Below are positions 9,413 through 17,489 of a stretch of DNA of 64,000 bases, piece after piece. Position 1 is the first letter of the stretch. Every line of letters begins with the position of its first letter. Under the pieces are notes generated by a model. It worked only from the letters and a program-made list of their open reading frames with translations. It made no database searches and had not been told where the DNA came from. The stretch covers positions 1 to 64,000 of the forward strand of contig NZ_CBTJ020000111.1 in assembly GCF_001051235.1 (NCBI RefSeq), written 5' to 3'. Both the position numbers and the translations under genes were made by a program. Origin of the DNA: Candidatus Competibacter denitrificans Run_A_D11. Lineage in GTDB: Bacteria > Pseudomonadota > Gammaproteobacteria > Competibacterales > Competibacteraceae.

Positions 9413-9855
9413 TGAACGACTTGCGCGACTTGTACCAAGAAGTCATTCTGGATCACAACAAGCGGCCCCGGAACTTCCGCATCATCGCGGAACCGACTCA
9501 CAAAGCCGATGGCGTCAACCCGCTCTGCGGCGACCGGGTGAGTGTATTTCTCGATATTCAGGATGGGACGATCAAGGACATCGCGTTTCAGGGGGCGGGT
9601 TGCGCCATTTCCAGCGCCTCGGCCTCGCTGATGACCGAAGCCCTCAAAGGCAAAAAGGTCGCGGACGTCGAACATCTGTTCGATGCCTTCCATAACGTTG
9701 TCACCACCGACTGCGAGTGTCCGAAAGGCTTGGGCAAGCTTAGCGTATTGGCTGGGGTGCGCGATTATCCCAGCCGGGTTAAATGCGCGACGCTGGCCTG
9801 GCACGCGGTGCGCGCCGCACTGGAAGAACACAAGCAGCCGGTGGCGACCGAGTAA
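9412..9855 (+). CDS. sufU: SUF system NifU/IscU-like sulfur-transfer protein SufU
   Basis: The 147-aa IscU-fold protein has three conserved cysteines: NPLCGD, GAGCAIS and, after the 18-residue insertion typical of SufU, VKCATLAW. In characterised SufU proteins these bind zinc and accept persulfide from SufS. The presence of sufU rather than sufE or sufA is a lineage feature of this operon type. It begins at the last base of sufS, is 23 bp before sufT, and shows no disruption. Confidence 0.93.
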   Translation: MNDLRDLYQEVILDHNKRPRNFRIIAEPTHKADGVNPLCGDRVSVFLDIQDGTIKDIAFQGAGCAISSASASLMTEALKGKKVADVEHLFDAFHNVVTTDCECPKGLGKLSVLAGVRDYPSRVKCATLAWHAVRAALEEHKQPVATE

Positions 9856-9878
9856 TTTTCTCCGTTCAGGAGGCCCGC

Positions 9879-10217
9879 ATGAGCACGACGACGATGGATT
9901 TACCGGATGCTGAGGAACTGGAAGCCAAGGTCATTGAAGCCATCAAAACGGTTTATGATCCTGAAATTCCGGTCAATATTTATGAATTGGGGTTGATCTA
10001 CAATCTGGAAGTCGATCCCATCGGCAATCATGCCGACATTCAAATGACCCTGACCGCGCCCGGCTGTCCGGTCGCCGGTTCCATGCCGGAATGGGTGGAA
10101 AACGCGGTTCGGCACCTCGCGGGCGTGGAATCGGTCAACGTCGAACTGGTGTGGGACCCGCCGTGGTCTACCGAGCGGATGTCGATGCGCGCCAAGTTGG
10201 AATTGAATATGCTATGA
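9879..10217 (+). CDS. sufT: SUF system assembly/maturation protein SufT (MIP18/DUF59)
   Basis: The 112-aa protein consists of one MIP18-type domain with the hallmark stretch VYDPEIPVNIYELGLIY and the conserved TLTAPGCPVAG loop bearing one cysteine. SufT proteins help mature Fe-S proteins, probably in cluster delivery. A good ribosome binding site (CAGGAGG, 9867-9873) fixes the ATG at 9879; the open frame further upstream is read-in from sufU. It is the last recognisable suf gene. The same reading frame stays open after its stop into the next small gene. Confidence 0.92.
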   Translation: MSTTTMDLPDAEELEAKVIEAIKTVYDPEIPVNIYELGLIYNLEVDPIGNHADIQMTLTAPGCPVAGSMPEWVENAVRHLAGVESVNVELVWDPPWSTERMSMRAKLELNML

Positions 10218-10283
10218 GTCAGTGAACTTGCTGAGTCATCTCAGCATAACATCGGCTTCGACCTCGACGACCAAGGTACTCCT

Positions 10284-10529
10284 GTGGAAAATTTCGTCCC
10301 TGTCTTTGAATCCAAAGTCAAAAAGCTTTATGACAAGGTGGTCAAAGAGCTATCTATCCCCAAAAAAGAACGGAATAAGAAGCGCCTTAAGAAGATGCTG
10401 CGAGAAATCAAAGGCATGAAGAAAACGATTCGATCCGCAAAAAAGGTCAAATCCTGTCCCCACTGCGGCCATGCGCTATGGGACGAAGATGATCTGCCCT
10501 ATGCGGATACGGATGTAGCGGCCGCCTAA
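10284..10529 (+). CDS. Lys-rich small protein with a CPHC zinc-knuckle-like end; possibly truncated
   Basis: Starting from a GTG the product is 81 aa: a very basic helical stretch (residues about 10-56) followed by SCPHCGHALWDEDD, which could bind one zinc ion half-site. No convincing ribosome binding site precedes the GTG. The frame is open all the way back to the sufT stop (10218 on) and reads like protein (for example SELAESSQHNIGFDLDDQG), so this may be the tail of a gene that lost its start. I do not recognise the family. It could also be non-functional. Confidence 0.4.
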   Translation: MENFVPVFESKVKKLYDKVVKELSIPKKERNKKRLKKMLREIKGMKKTIRSAKKVKSCPHCGHALWDEDDLPYADTDVAAA

Positions 10530-10608
10530 GATGGGCCTTGCCCCCTTCAATATAGAACGACGCCGACACAGGCTTATCACGCTGGCGCCGCTCTACCTCT
10601 AAGCCTTT

Positions 10609-11091
10609 CTATCCAGCAGCCGCGCGGCGTAGCGCGTCATGCACATTTGGATATTTTCGCCCAAAGGCTGAGGCACAAAAGGCATCTACCTCACTGGCCA
10701 AGCGCGCAAGACTATCCACTTGCTCGATCTTTTCGATCCATGGTCGCACACCAAAATCCTTCTCGCTGATATCCAAAAGAATATCGAGAACGGCGAATCG
10801 GACTTCGGCAAGACCTTTTTTAGAGGTGGTCGAGCTAGGATGGGTTGGCGGTAGGTTCTGAACCGTAGCGTTCTTTGGAGCTTCAATCAGTTTCAGTTGA
10901 TACAACATATCAAATGAATCGATATCGACTTCTCGGATTCCCAGACGCAACAAGTCATTGACGCTACGCACTCCATTAATCATGATCAAAAGCTGATAAA
11001 GATTCGGTGGAATGTTCGTTTTGGCCGCGTTATTTTGTGCGGCGCCGAACGTGGTCTTGACTGGAATATCGCTCGGCTTGTAGCCACTCAT
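10609..11091 (-). CDS. Hypothetical protein co-transcribed with a HAMP-domain receptor
   Basis: This 160-aa soluble protein has no signal peptide or membrane segment. It has a small helical domain around residues 28-72 (LYQLLIMINGVRSVNDLLRLG), reminiscent of the winged-helix-like modules that follow regulatory domains in twitching and chemotaxis proteins; this is only a resemblance. The rest is helical with no motif I can name. Its start overlaps the stop of the upstream HAMP protein (11088-12047) by 4 bp on the same strand, so the two are almost certainly made together and may interact. Confidence 0.6.
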   Translation of the reverse strand: MSGYKPSDIPVKTTFGAAQNNAAKTNIPPNLYQLLIMINGVRSVNDLLRLGIREVDIDSFDMLYQLKLIEAPKNATVQNLPPTHPSSTTSKKGLAEVRFAVLDILLDISEKDFGVRPWIEKIEQVDSLARLASEVDAFCASAFGRKYPNVHDALRRAAAG

Positions 11092-12047
11092 GAAGATTTC
11101 CCTGCCTCGCGATCAATACGGATGCGGCCTATCGCGTCGCGTAGCCTACCGACATCGGCCAGTAAAGCATCCCGTTCACTCGTCTGAGAAAGCCCATTAG
11201 CCCGTGCCGTAATGTCATCAGCCACGGTGCGAATCGCCAGGCTGATATTGCGCAACCGGCTTTGCATCATTTCAAGAGCGCCGATCAGCGATGCAGGCGT
11301 CTTGGCATTCAGCCGCTCGGTGAGATCGCCCCGCGCCATACGACTGGTGGCGGTCACCGCATCCTCCGGGTCAGTTCCCAGCGCGGTTAAGACGCTATGC
11401 GATAGCGCAACAGCGACCGCAACCAGCAGCCCAGTCAGCAATAAAGTCACTAAAGCAGCGGTAAACACCTGATTGCTGGTATTGCTTCGCACGGTAGCCG
11501 CTTCATCGCCAAATCGTTGAGCAACGCGCTTTTGGAGATCAGCCACTAACGAGTCGATACCGGCGGACGTCGACCGGTCCATACCACGAACTTCAAGGTC
11601 AATGGCCGCCTGAGCCTTGACGTCCAAGACTGCTTGTTTATCGAGCGCCTTACGATAACGCTCACCCAGTAGTTTATGTTCGGCAATGGTTTTTTTAACC
11701 TCTTTAGTCGGCTCTTCCATGCTCAGAGTGGACAGATTGCTGCTTAAGCTTTGCAGCATCTTATCCATCTTAGCTTCCTGCGCTTCAAAGCCTTGCCAAT
11801 GCTTGTTACGCAATTCGAGGTCACTACCTCGAATGAGTACGTTTTTCCACTCCTGTACCTGCCGCTGAAATGCTATCTGGGCCTCGCGGGCTGTATCGAC
11901 GATCTGGGTGAGTTTCAACCCCTGCTGATAGGCAAAATCCGTTGCATCCAGCAAGCGACCCGATGCCCACCAACCTCCGAACAGTAGAACGATGATCAAC
12001 GCGATCATACCGGCCACTAGGGCCATCAAACGGGTTCGAAAACGCAT
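11088..12047 (-). CDS. Chemoreceptor-like membrane protein with HAMP domain but no signalling domain
   Basis: The 319-aa protein has the front half of a methyl-accepting chemotaxis protein: a membrane helix at about 8-28, a helical periplasmic sensor region (30-190), a second membrane helix at about 193-215 and a HAMP segment (about 217-270, with the typical GDLTERLNAKTP turn). It then stops after a short tail and lacks the long methylation and CheA/CheW-contact hairpin. It could be a stand-alone sensor that passes its signal to the overlapping downstream protein, or a shortened receptor. No frameshift is visible at its end. Confidence 0.75.
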   Translation of the reverse strand: MRFRTRLMALVAGMIALIIVLLFGGWWASGRLLDATDFAYQQGLKLTQIVDTAREAQIAFQRQVQEWKNVLIRGSDLELRNKHWQGFEAQEAKMDKMLQSLSSNLSTLSMEEPTKEVKKTIAEHKLLGERYRKALDKQAVLDVKAQAAIDLEVRGMDRSTSAGIDSLVADLQKRVAQRFGDEAATVRSNTSNQVFTAALVTLLLTGLLVAVAVALSHSVLTALGTDPEDAVTATSRMARGDLTERLNAKTPASLIGALEMMQSRLRNISLAIRTVADDITARANGLSQTSERDALLADVGRLRDAIGRIRIDREAGKSS

Positions 12048-12381
12048 GACGGGTTCACCAATGAGTTGATATCCGATGATTATTGATTGAGAAAACCCGC
12101 TTGAACAGCATCATGGGGTAATCTCTTTTAATTATAGAAGCTACGCAGTTAGATTTTTAACACATTGATTTTTCTTTAACTTGTGCAGCACATCATAAAA
12201 ATTATTTTTAGATCAACGGCTTATTGTTTTAAGCGCGTAACTCCTAAATTATGTTAAGCATTTTTACAGGTAACCGTTTTTACCGCTAGCCCCAAACTCA
12301 AATAAACGGCTTTAAGATTCAATTTAGCTTGTGCTTGTATGCTGGAACGCATGATGCCCCTCCCCATACTGGAGAATCACC
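12048..12381. other. 334-bp A+T-rich intergenic region between divergent operons
   Basis: The region separates the HAMP-protein operon (minus) from the shp operon (plus) and must contain both promoters. It is much more A+T-rich than its surroundings. GGAG at about 12371-12374 serves as ribosome binding site for shp. A 12-bp string, GCGTAACTCCTA (12235-12246), is repeated exactly at 83-94 beside the transposase start, with TTTTTAGATC nearby in both places; this may be a trace of a mobile element. I see no gene and no clear FNR box. Confidence 0.5.
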
Positions 12382-12780
12382 ATGCGTTTTGCCTTCATCA
12401 CTGTCTTATTAGTCCTCAGTTTCAGCACTCACGCCGAAACCCCCGCTGATTTTCAAAAACAGTTCGCCGCCCAAGCCCAGCAGGAAAACCCCGCATTCAC
12501 CGGCTTTTCCGCCGAGCAGGGCCAGCGCTTCTATGCCAACACGCACGGCAAGGAGTGGAGCTGCGCCTCTTGCCACAGTCAAAACCCAAAGGCCATCGGG
12601 CAGCATATCGCTACCGGTAAAACCTTGGCGCCACTGGCCCCTGCCGCCAGCCCGGAGCGCTTTACCCGCCCTGATAAGGTCGAAAAATGGTTCAAGCGCA
12701 ATTGCAATGAGGTGCTGGGCCGAGCCTGCACGGCGCAGGAAAAGGGTGATGTGCTGAGCTATCTGTTGAGCGTTCGCTGA
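12382..12780 (+). CDS. shp: Sphaeroides haem protein (SHP)-type oxygen/NO-binding cytochrome c (DUF1924)
   Basis: The 132-aa precursor has a signal peptide (cleavage after about Ala18) and one haem site, CASCH (61-65). Its C-terminal half matches what I recall of Rhodobacter SHP closely: TGK-x-LAPLAP, PERFT, VEKWF-x-RNCN, GR-x-CT-x-x-EK. In SHP the asparagine of RNCN is an unusual sixth haem ligand that leaves on reduction so that O2 or NO can bind; the equivalent is Asn107, with Cys108 and Cys116 for the known disulfide. It should be a periplasmic haem protein. A dihaem cytochrome and a cytochrome b follow directly, the same set that accompanies shp in Rhodobacter. Confidence 0.88.
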   Translation: MRFAFITVLLVLSFSTHAETPADFQKQFAAQAQQENPAFTGFSAEQGQRFYANTHGKEWSCASCHSQNPKAIGQHIATGKTLAPLAPAASPERFTRPDKVEKWFKRNCNEVLGRACTAQEKGDVLSYLLSVR

Positions 12781-12790
12781 GGAGACCGCC

Positions 12791-13285
12791 ATGAGCCTAC
12801 CCTATTGGAGTCGTTGGCCGGTTCTGTTGTCGGGGGTACTGCTGGCCACTGCTGGCGCGGCCTTCGCCGATGACGATGATGATGACAATGCACGTATCCG
12901 CCCGCTGAATCATGCTGCCTGGCGGCAGGAATGCAGCACCTGCCATATCGCCTACCCGCCGCAATTACTTCCCGCCGTGTCGTGGCGGGCGATCATGAAG
13001 GGACTGGATCAGCATTTTGGCACTGATGCCTCGCTGGACCCCCAACAACAGGCCGATATTCTGCGCTTTTTGGAGGCTAACGCCGGTGGCGAGGGGCGTT
13101 CGAGGCGCGGCGAGCCACTCTTACGCATCACCGAAACCCGCTGGTTTGTTCATGAGCATTCCGAGGAATTGCCCAAGGATATTTGGAGCCGTCCCAGCAT
13201 TAAATCCGCCGCCAATTGCAACGCCTGTCATACCGCAGCGGAGCGTGACGATTACAGCGAGCACACCTTGCGCATCCCGAAATAG
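12791..13285 (+). CDS. Dihaem cytochrome c (DHC), electron donor to SHP
   Basis: The 164-aa precursor has a signal peptide, an Asp-rich stretch after it, and two haem-binding motifs, CSTCH (48-52) and CNACH (143-147). The spacing and surrounding sequence fit the dihaem cytochrome c family that accompanies SHP. In the Rhodobacter system DHC passes electrons to SHP in the periplasm. It starts 10 bp after shp, and a cytochrome b follows, so the three form a short electron chain from the membrane quinone pool to SHP. Confidence 0.88.
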   Translation: MSLPYWSRWPVLLSGVLLATAGAAFADDDDDDNARIRPLNHAAWRQECSTCHIAYPPQLLPAVSWRAIMKGLDQHFGTDASLDPQQQADILRFLEANAGGEGRSRRGEPLLRITETRWFVHEHSEELPKDIWSRPSIKSAANCNACHTAAERDDYSEHTLRIPK

Positions 13286-13321
13286 GGAAACCCAGCGCAT
13301 AACCCACTGTTGGAGATGGTC

Positions 13322-13930
13322 ATGAATCCTTTTAATCGAGTCCGCTGGTTCCATGGCTTGTTCGTTCTGGCATTCCTGCTGGCCTATTTCACCGGTGACG
13401 AGGGCGAGCGATTGCATGTCTGGCTCGGCTACAGTTTGGTGGCGTTTTTGGTGATCCGGCTGTTCACGACGCTGGTCAAGGTGAAGGGATTTCCGCCGCT
13501 GTCGCCGACATTTCGTCCTGGTATGGCCGTTAGCGCCGTAAGCCGTTCCTTGGTGGTCGCCTTGCTTCTTGCCATCAGCGTAACGGTGGCCACCGGGTTG
13601 ACAATGGTCGATAACGCCCGCGTGCTGGGCATAACCGCTGCTGCGCCCGCCAACGTCGTCGCCGCTGCCGATGAGGAATGGGCAGAGTCCACGATCCCCC
13701 CCTGGCTTGAACAGGTGGAAGATATCCATGAACTGGCTGCTAACACGACGCTGACGCTGGCGGGCTTGCATGTGGGTTTTCTCCTGGCATTCCGGCGACG
13801 TTTTGCGCTCAACATGATTCCAGGATTAGCGAATCTGGCGCAATGCTGTAGCGGCTTGGCCGCGAAAATAGCGCCGATGGCTGGAATCTCATCGTCTGCA
13901 ACGAAGGGGACGATTTTGCCAGAGCGCTAG
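13322..13930 (+). CDS. Cytochrome b561-like membrane protein of the SHP operon
   Basis: This 202-aa protein has about four membrane helices, with histidines suited to haem b ligation (for example WFHGLF near residue 10, LHVWLGY near 38 and LAGLHVGF near 145). Such cytochromes take electrons from quinol; here the acceptor would be the dihaem cytochrome encoded just upstream. The ATG at 13322 is preferred because GGAG (13312-13315) is properly spaced; an earlier in-frame TTG at 13310 lies on top of that site. The last 30 residues after the final helix are not family-typical and look free-hanging. Confidence 0.82.
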   Translation: MNPFNRVRWFHGLFVLAFLLAYFTGDEGERLHVWLGYSLVAFLVIRLFTTLVKVKGFPPLSPTFRPGMAVSAVSRSLVVALLLAISVTVATGLTMVDNARVLGITAAAPANVVAAADEEWAESTIPPWLEQVEDIHELAANTTLTLAGLHVGFLLAFRRRFALNMIPGLANLAQCCSGLAAKIAPMAGISSSATKGTILPER

Positions 13931-13946
13931 CCGATACTCGGCGGAT

Positions 13947-14816
13947 TCACCCGGTTTTGGCGGGGCGGCTAAAAGTCGTCATATAGACGCCGCCCACCGC
14001 CAGCGCCATGCCCATCAGCGAGATCGGGGGCAGCGTCTCGTTAAACAAAACCCAGGCGATTAAGGCTGTGCTCAACGGCACCAGATAAAACAGGCTGGCG
14101 ACATTGACCGCGCTACCGCTGTGGATCAGCACGTTGAGCAAGCTGATCGCGCCAATGGACAGCACCAGCACCAGCCAGCCCAGCGCGAAGATAAACTCCG
14201 GCATCCAGTCGATCTGGAATTCGGTAAACAGGGCAATGGCGATGGCCGTTACGATAGCGCTGGGTACGAACTGAATCACCGAGCCGGTGCGCAGATCAAA
14301 GCCGGAGCAAAAGTGTTTTTGATACAAGGTGCCGATGGTGATGCCCAGCAAAGCCGCCAGTGCCGGAATCAGGATCGGCCCCAGCGCATTCTGGAGGCCG
14401 AACTTGCCGCTGATCACCAAGGTCACGCCGACAAAGCCCAGCGCCAGTCCGAACCATTGCCGCGCCACCACCCGTTCGCCCAACAGCCAGCCCGCACCCA
14501 GCGCCGTCAAGAGCGGCTGCATCCCGACCACCAGCGCGGCGATGCCGGACGGCAGGCCGTGTTTAATCGAGATAAAAACCCCGCCCAAATAAATGGCGTG
14601 AATCAGTATGCCGGATACCCCGATATGGATCCATTGACGCGGATGTTTCGGCCACGGTGCACCGCTTAAGACCGCCAGGGTTGTCATGAGAACGATGACG
14701 CACAGATAGCGCACCAACAAAAAAGATAATGGTTCGGCGTGCGGTATCCCAAAGCGCGCACCGATAAAGCCGGTACTCCACAAAAAAACGAACAACAGCG
14801 GGTAGAGGCGTTTCAT
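13947..14816 (-). CDS. EamA/DMT-family transporter
   Basis: The 289-aa protein has about ten hydrophobic helices arranged as two EamA repeats, the drug/metabolite transporter layout. It starts with LYPLLFVFLWSTGFIGARFG, a typical EamA opening. Substrates of such permeases range from amino acids to metabolites and cannot be deduced here. The ATG at 14816 is chosen because the extra 19 upstream residues of the open frame are basic and unlike family N-termini. It converges with the SHP operon, the two stops being 16 bp apart. Confidence 0.88.
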   Translation of the reverse strand: MKRLYPLLFVFLWSTGFIGARFGIPHAEPLSFLLVRYLCVIVLMTTLAVLSGAPWPKHPRQWIHIGVSGILIHAIYLGGVFISIKHGLPSGIAALVVGMQPLLTALGAGWLLGERVVARQWFGLALGFVGVTLVISGKFGLQNALGPILIPALAALLGITIGTLYQKHFCSGFDLRTGSVIQFVPSAIVTAIAIALFTEFQIDWMPEFIFALGWLVLVLSIGAISLLNVLIHSGSAVNVASLFYLVPLSTALIAWVLFNETLPPISLMGMALAVGGVYMTTFSRPAKTG

Positions 14817-14982
14817 GTCAGACCGGCGGGCGGGTTGGGGAAATGTAAGTTGCCGCTTGCGTGGCATCTGCACAAGGCGGGTTATAGATGACTGGCGCTG
14901 GATTATCCAGCGAAGCCACCCAGGCTATCCTTAAAGTTGATTCTGTAGCCCTCGGCTCATCTGTATGGGACTAAATCATTAT

Positions 14983-15311
14983 TCATTTTAAAAATTCGAT
15001 TTTATTAAATGCACCCATTTTACACATAACGTTACCAGTACTATCATATTGCAAACCTTTTCCAAGTGTAATTCTGACTTTCCTGCCTTTGAATTTTATT
15101 GGCATCTCAGTTTTTTCATTCCACGCTTGACAGATAGGTGCAGCACACAAGCCACTATGATATCTGCTATCTTTACTCACAACTGTAAGATAGCAATTAG
15201 CTCCGCATTCATATACCAGAATAGATCCTTCAACAACTGTATTTTTTTCATTAGCTGTAGTTATGCAAAGAAGGCTTGTTAACACAAACCCAGTAGTAAT
15301 ATGGTATTCAT
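14983..15311 (-). pseudogene. Small secreted protein with signal peptide split by a one-base shift
   Basis: From a GTG at 15285 a 100-residue product can be read with four cysteines and a compact beta-like C-terminal part. Its N-terminus is half of a signal peptide. The other half, MNTILLLG, is read from an ATG at 15311 in a different frame that hits TAA at 15279-15281. One added base near 15286-15290 would join them into MNTILLLG-F-VLTSLLCITTA, a normal signal sequence; a GGGGG stretch lies 8 bp before that ATG. This is either a recent frameshift, a sequencing error, or a gene starting at the GTG. The family is unknown. The DNA is A+T-rich. Confidence 0.45.
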
Positions 15312-15489
15312 ATTTTTAGCCCCCAACAGTTAAATTCAGCGGTAACCAAACAGTGAAGCTATAAGAAGTTTTCATCAAGGAATCTAAACAGCCGAAGCCC
15401 ATTGTTTCAACTAACCCAAAGTGGCTGCGGATAAGCTGTAATCGGTGAACAAAAGTGAAGTTTTTGGGGTGTTTCAGTTGAGCGTCATG

Positions 15490-16221
15490 TTAGGTGCTTC
15501 TACGCCGGATTTCATTTTCAATTATCTCTTTTACGAACAATGGTATTTCTTTCTCTAGGAAACGTGCCTTTGTTTTTAACTTTTCATAGGTGGTAACTTC
15601 ATCCTCTTGCCAAACAAGATCAAGCCGCCGTATTTGGCGCATGGCAATATGTGAATAATTTTCTGGATAAGCCCAATAACATGTCAGACAAATCGTTCTG
15701 TCTTTAGTGTTTTTCCAGTTCTCGCAATGCTCACAAGACCACGATTTGGCACGATTTGCTGAACCAGAAAGCAACATAAAATCTTCTGGGTCAAGTTCAA
15801 CACTCTCCCCATCACCACCAACTTCATAGGGTACACGATGGTCAATCTGTAATTCTCGCCCATCAATTTCCTCAAGGTAGATAAAACACTTACAACCATA
15901 TTTTTCTGTTAGGGCATCTTTAATTTTTTTGGATAGCCCAGTTCTACCTGATAATTTTGTAAACCTCTTGGTCTTTACATCGCCGAAGCGATAAGCAGCA
16001 ATCTTGCGTCCATCGGAACTCATAACCCTGAAAGTTTCAAGTGGGATTCCGTGCTCGCGCACATCTCTGATTGCCCTTGGTGGGTGGTTATAACCGTATA
16101 TTTCTTTCAACTCCTCAGTTGTGATAAACCCATGCTCCAAAATATGGTCAATAACAGTTTTGGGGCGTTTTGCTGTAACAGAATGACAGAGTTCAATGAA
16201 GTCTTTTGGTAGATTAGGCAT
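15490..16221 (-). CDS. HNH-type restriction endonuclease paired with a D12 methylase
   Basis: The roughly 243-aa protein has an N-terminal winged-helix-like region (DHILEHGFITTEELKEIYG, about 20-45) and an HNH nuclease module: LQIDHRVPYEVGGDGE (catalytic His in DHR) and later SANRAKSWSC. CxxC pairs (CEHCENW, CLTCYW) probably bind zinc. It should be the nuclease of a type II restriction system, matched to the methylase whose 3' end overlaps it. The start at 16221 gives an 8-bp overlap; a longer form from 16248 is possible. Low GC content marks the pair as acquired. Confidence 0.82.
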   Translation of the reverse strand: MPNLPKDFIELCHSVTAKRPKTVIDHILEHGFITTEELKEIYGYNHPPRAIRDVREHGIPLETFRVMSSDGRKIAAYRFGDVKTKRFTKLSGRTGLSKKIKDALTEKYGCKCFIYLEEIDGRELQIDHRVPYEVGGDGESVELDPEDFMLLSGSANRAKSWSCEHCENWKNTKDRTICLTCYWAYPENYSHIAMRQIRRLDLVWQEDEVTTYEKLKTKARFLEKEIPLFVKEIIENEIRRRST

Positions 16222-17140
16222 ATTGAGCTTGGGGTTCGAGCAAGACATACTGCTGCGCTTTTGGTTGATGATAATCCTTTGGTTTGCATGGAAGTCTATC
16301 TGTCAGCGCACGAGAGAGATAGAGAGATTCATAGGTAATCTCATCACGCCCAAGCAAAGTGGACTGGCTAGAACGCCCCGCCTCCAATTCAACGCGGGCA
16401 AGTTCAAGCGAGGCGGGCAGTAGTTCCCCAAATGCTTTTTCGCCCCTGCGCCCATCGTAGCTGACAATATATGAAATATCTCTTGAATTAAGCTCTTCAA
16501 GAGCGGCCACAAAGTTAGCATGAGTAATTCCAGAAAAATAACGTGAATCTCGGTCCCCGCACACCCCTTGGTAGGGTGGGTCCATATAAACAAGATCTAA
16601 TTTTTTTGCTTTAGCCAAAACAGCTTTATAATCCAAAGATGAAAATTCCGTTTTTTCTTTTAACAGTTTGGAAACACTAAGAATATTCGCACGCATAGTC
16701 TGTGGCCGGGTACCGTGTCGTCTTTTATCAGGGCTTTGATTGAACATCCCTTCAGAGTTGTACCGAACTGAACCTTTGACACATCTCGCTAATAGATAGA
16801 GAAAAAGACGTGGGTCTTGTGTGCGGTTGAAGCCCTCTCGAACTCTGTAATAGTGCTCAATGGAGTCGCTATATTGCTCATTCCAAACTGTTTCATAAAA
16901 TGAAGCGACATTGGATGGGGATTCGACAATCAATCGCAACAACTCGACCAATGGCTCATTCAAGTCGTTAATGAGATATGTTTTCGCCATGTGGCGAGCG
17001 GCAACAGCAATGCTAATTGCAGCAGAACCTGCAAATGGCTCGATTAAGCAATCAACCCCCTGTGGTATATACTGTAAAATGATGGGGGCTAAATTTCGCT
17101 TGCTACCTTGATATTGAATGGGGTGTGGGACTTTTTTCAT
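16214..17140 (-). CDS. D12-class N6-adenine DNA methyltransferase (second system)
   Basis: This 308-aa methyltransferase has the D12 order: a YQGSKRNLAP block near the start for AdoMet binding, motif I EPFAGSAAI around 34-42 and the catalytic DPPYQG (motif IV) around residue 183. It would methylate adenine in the site cut by the HNH endonuclease encoded after it on the same strand. It is clearly distinct in sequence from the D12 enzyme at 3924-4844, so the two systems probably have different specificities. The DNA is A+T-rich compared with flanking core genes, consistent with transfer. Confidence 0.9.
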   Translation of the reverse strand: MKKVPHPIQYQGSKRNLAPIILQYIPQGVDCLIEPFAGSAAISIAVAARHMAKTYLINDLNEPLVELLRLIVESPSNVASFYETVWNEQYSDSIEHYYRVREGFNRTQDPRLFLYLLARCVKGSVRYNSEGMFNQSPDKRRHGTRPQTMRANILSVSKLLKEKTEFSSLDYKAVLAKAKKLDLVYMDPPYQGVCGDRDSRYFSGITHANFVAALEELNSRDISYIVSYDGRRGEKAFGELLPASLELARVELEAGRSSQSTLLGRDEITYESLYLSRALTDRLPCKPKDYHQPKAQQYVLLEPQAQYA

Positions 17141-17489
17141 GTAGCCACTATACCTCTATATGATTGGCTCGGCAGCCCAAAGCACCTAATGGGGCGGCGG
17201 ATAAGCCGTGAAGCCGGAAAAGCTAAAGGCTTTCACGGCCGATGTTGGCTTCATCCGCTGGTCCTGCGGCGCTTCGCGCCGAGCAAGCAGCAGATGGTGA
17301 TCCGCCGCCCCGTTGTTGGGGATGCAAAGCGTCCCCGACAATACCTGAGTTAAGCCGCAGTGCGTAGTGGCAGGCGGCGGGTTAGGCTGCAAGCCTACCC
17401 GCAAGGTCAGCCATGAAGCAACGTCGGTTTGAGCGAGATTTCATCACAGCCATAAATTAACGACTAGCGGCCATCAGCATAACCCAAAC
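17141..17489. other. 349-bp non-coding, strongly structured region
   Basis: No convincing gene is present. From 17191 to 17311 there are nested inverted repeats. Outer arms GGGGCGGCGGAT (17191-17202) and ATCCGCCGCCCC (17300-17311) are perfect; inner arms GCCGTGAAGCC (17205-17215) and GGCTTTCACGGC (17228-17239) are nearly perfect; a tight hairpin CGGCGC-TTC-GCGCCG lies at 17267-17281. A further hairpin with 13-bp arms (two wobble pairs) spans about 17312-17342. The organisation recalls integron attC sites or a small palindromic mobile repeat. It abuts the promoter of the second methylase. Confidence 0.6.
17331..17387 (+). repeat. Degenerate attC-like site
   Basis: The segment holds CCTGAGTTAAGCCGC, a string typical of the left half of attC sites, and ends in GTTAGGC (17381-17387), a perfect match to the attC right core (GTTRRRY). 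The left core (expected RYYYAAC) is not recognisable and the right inner box is changed, so if this was an attC it has decayed. Clear attC sites occur elsewhere in the window (50160-52270). Confidence 0.35.
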
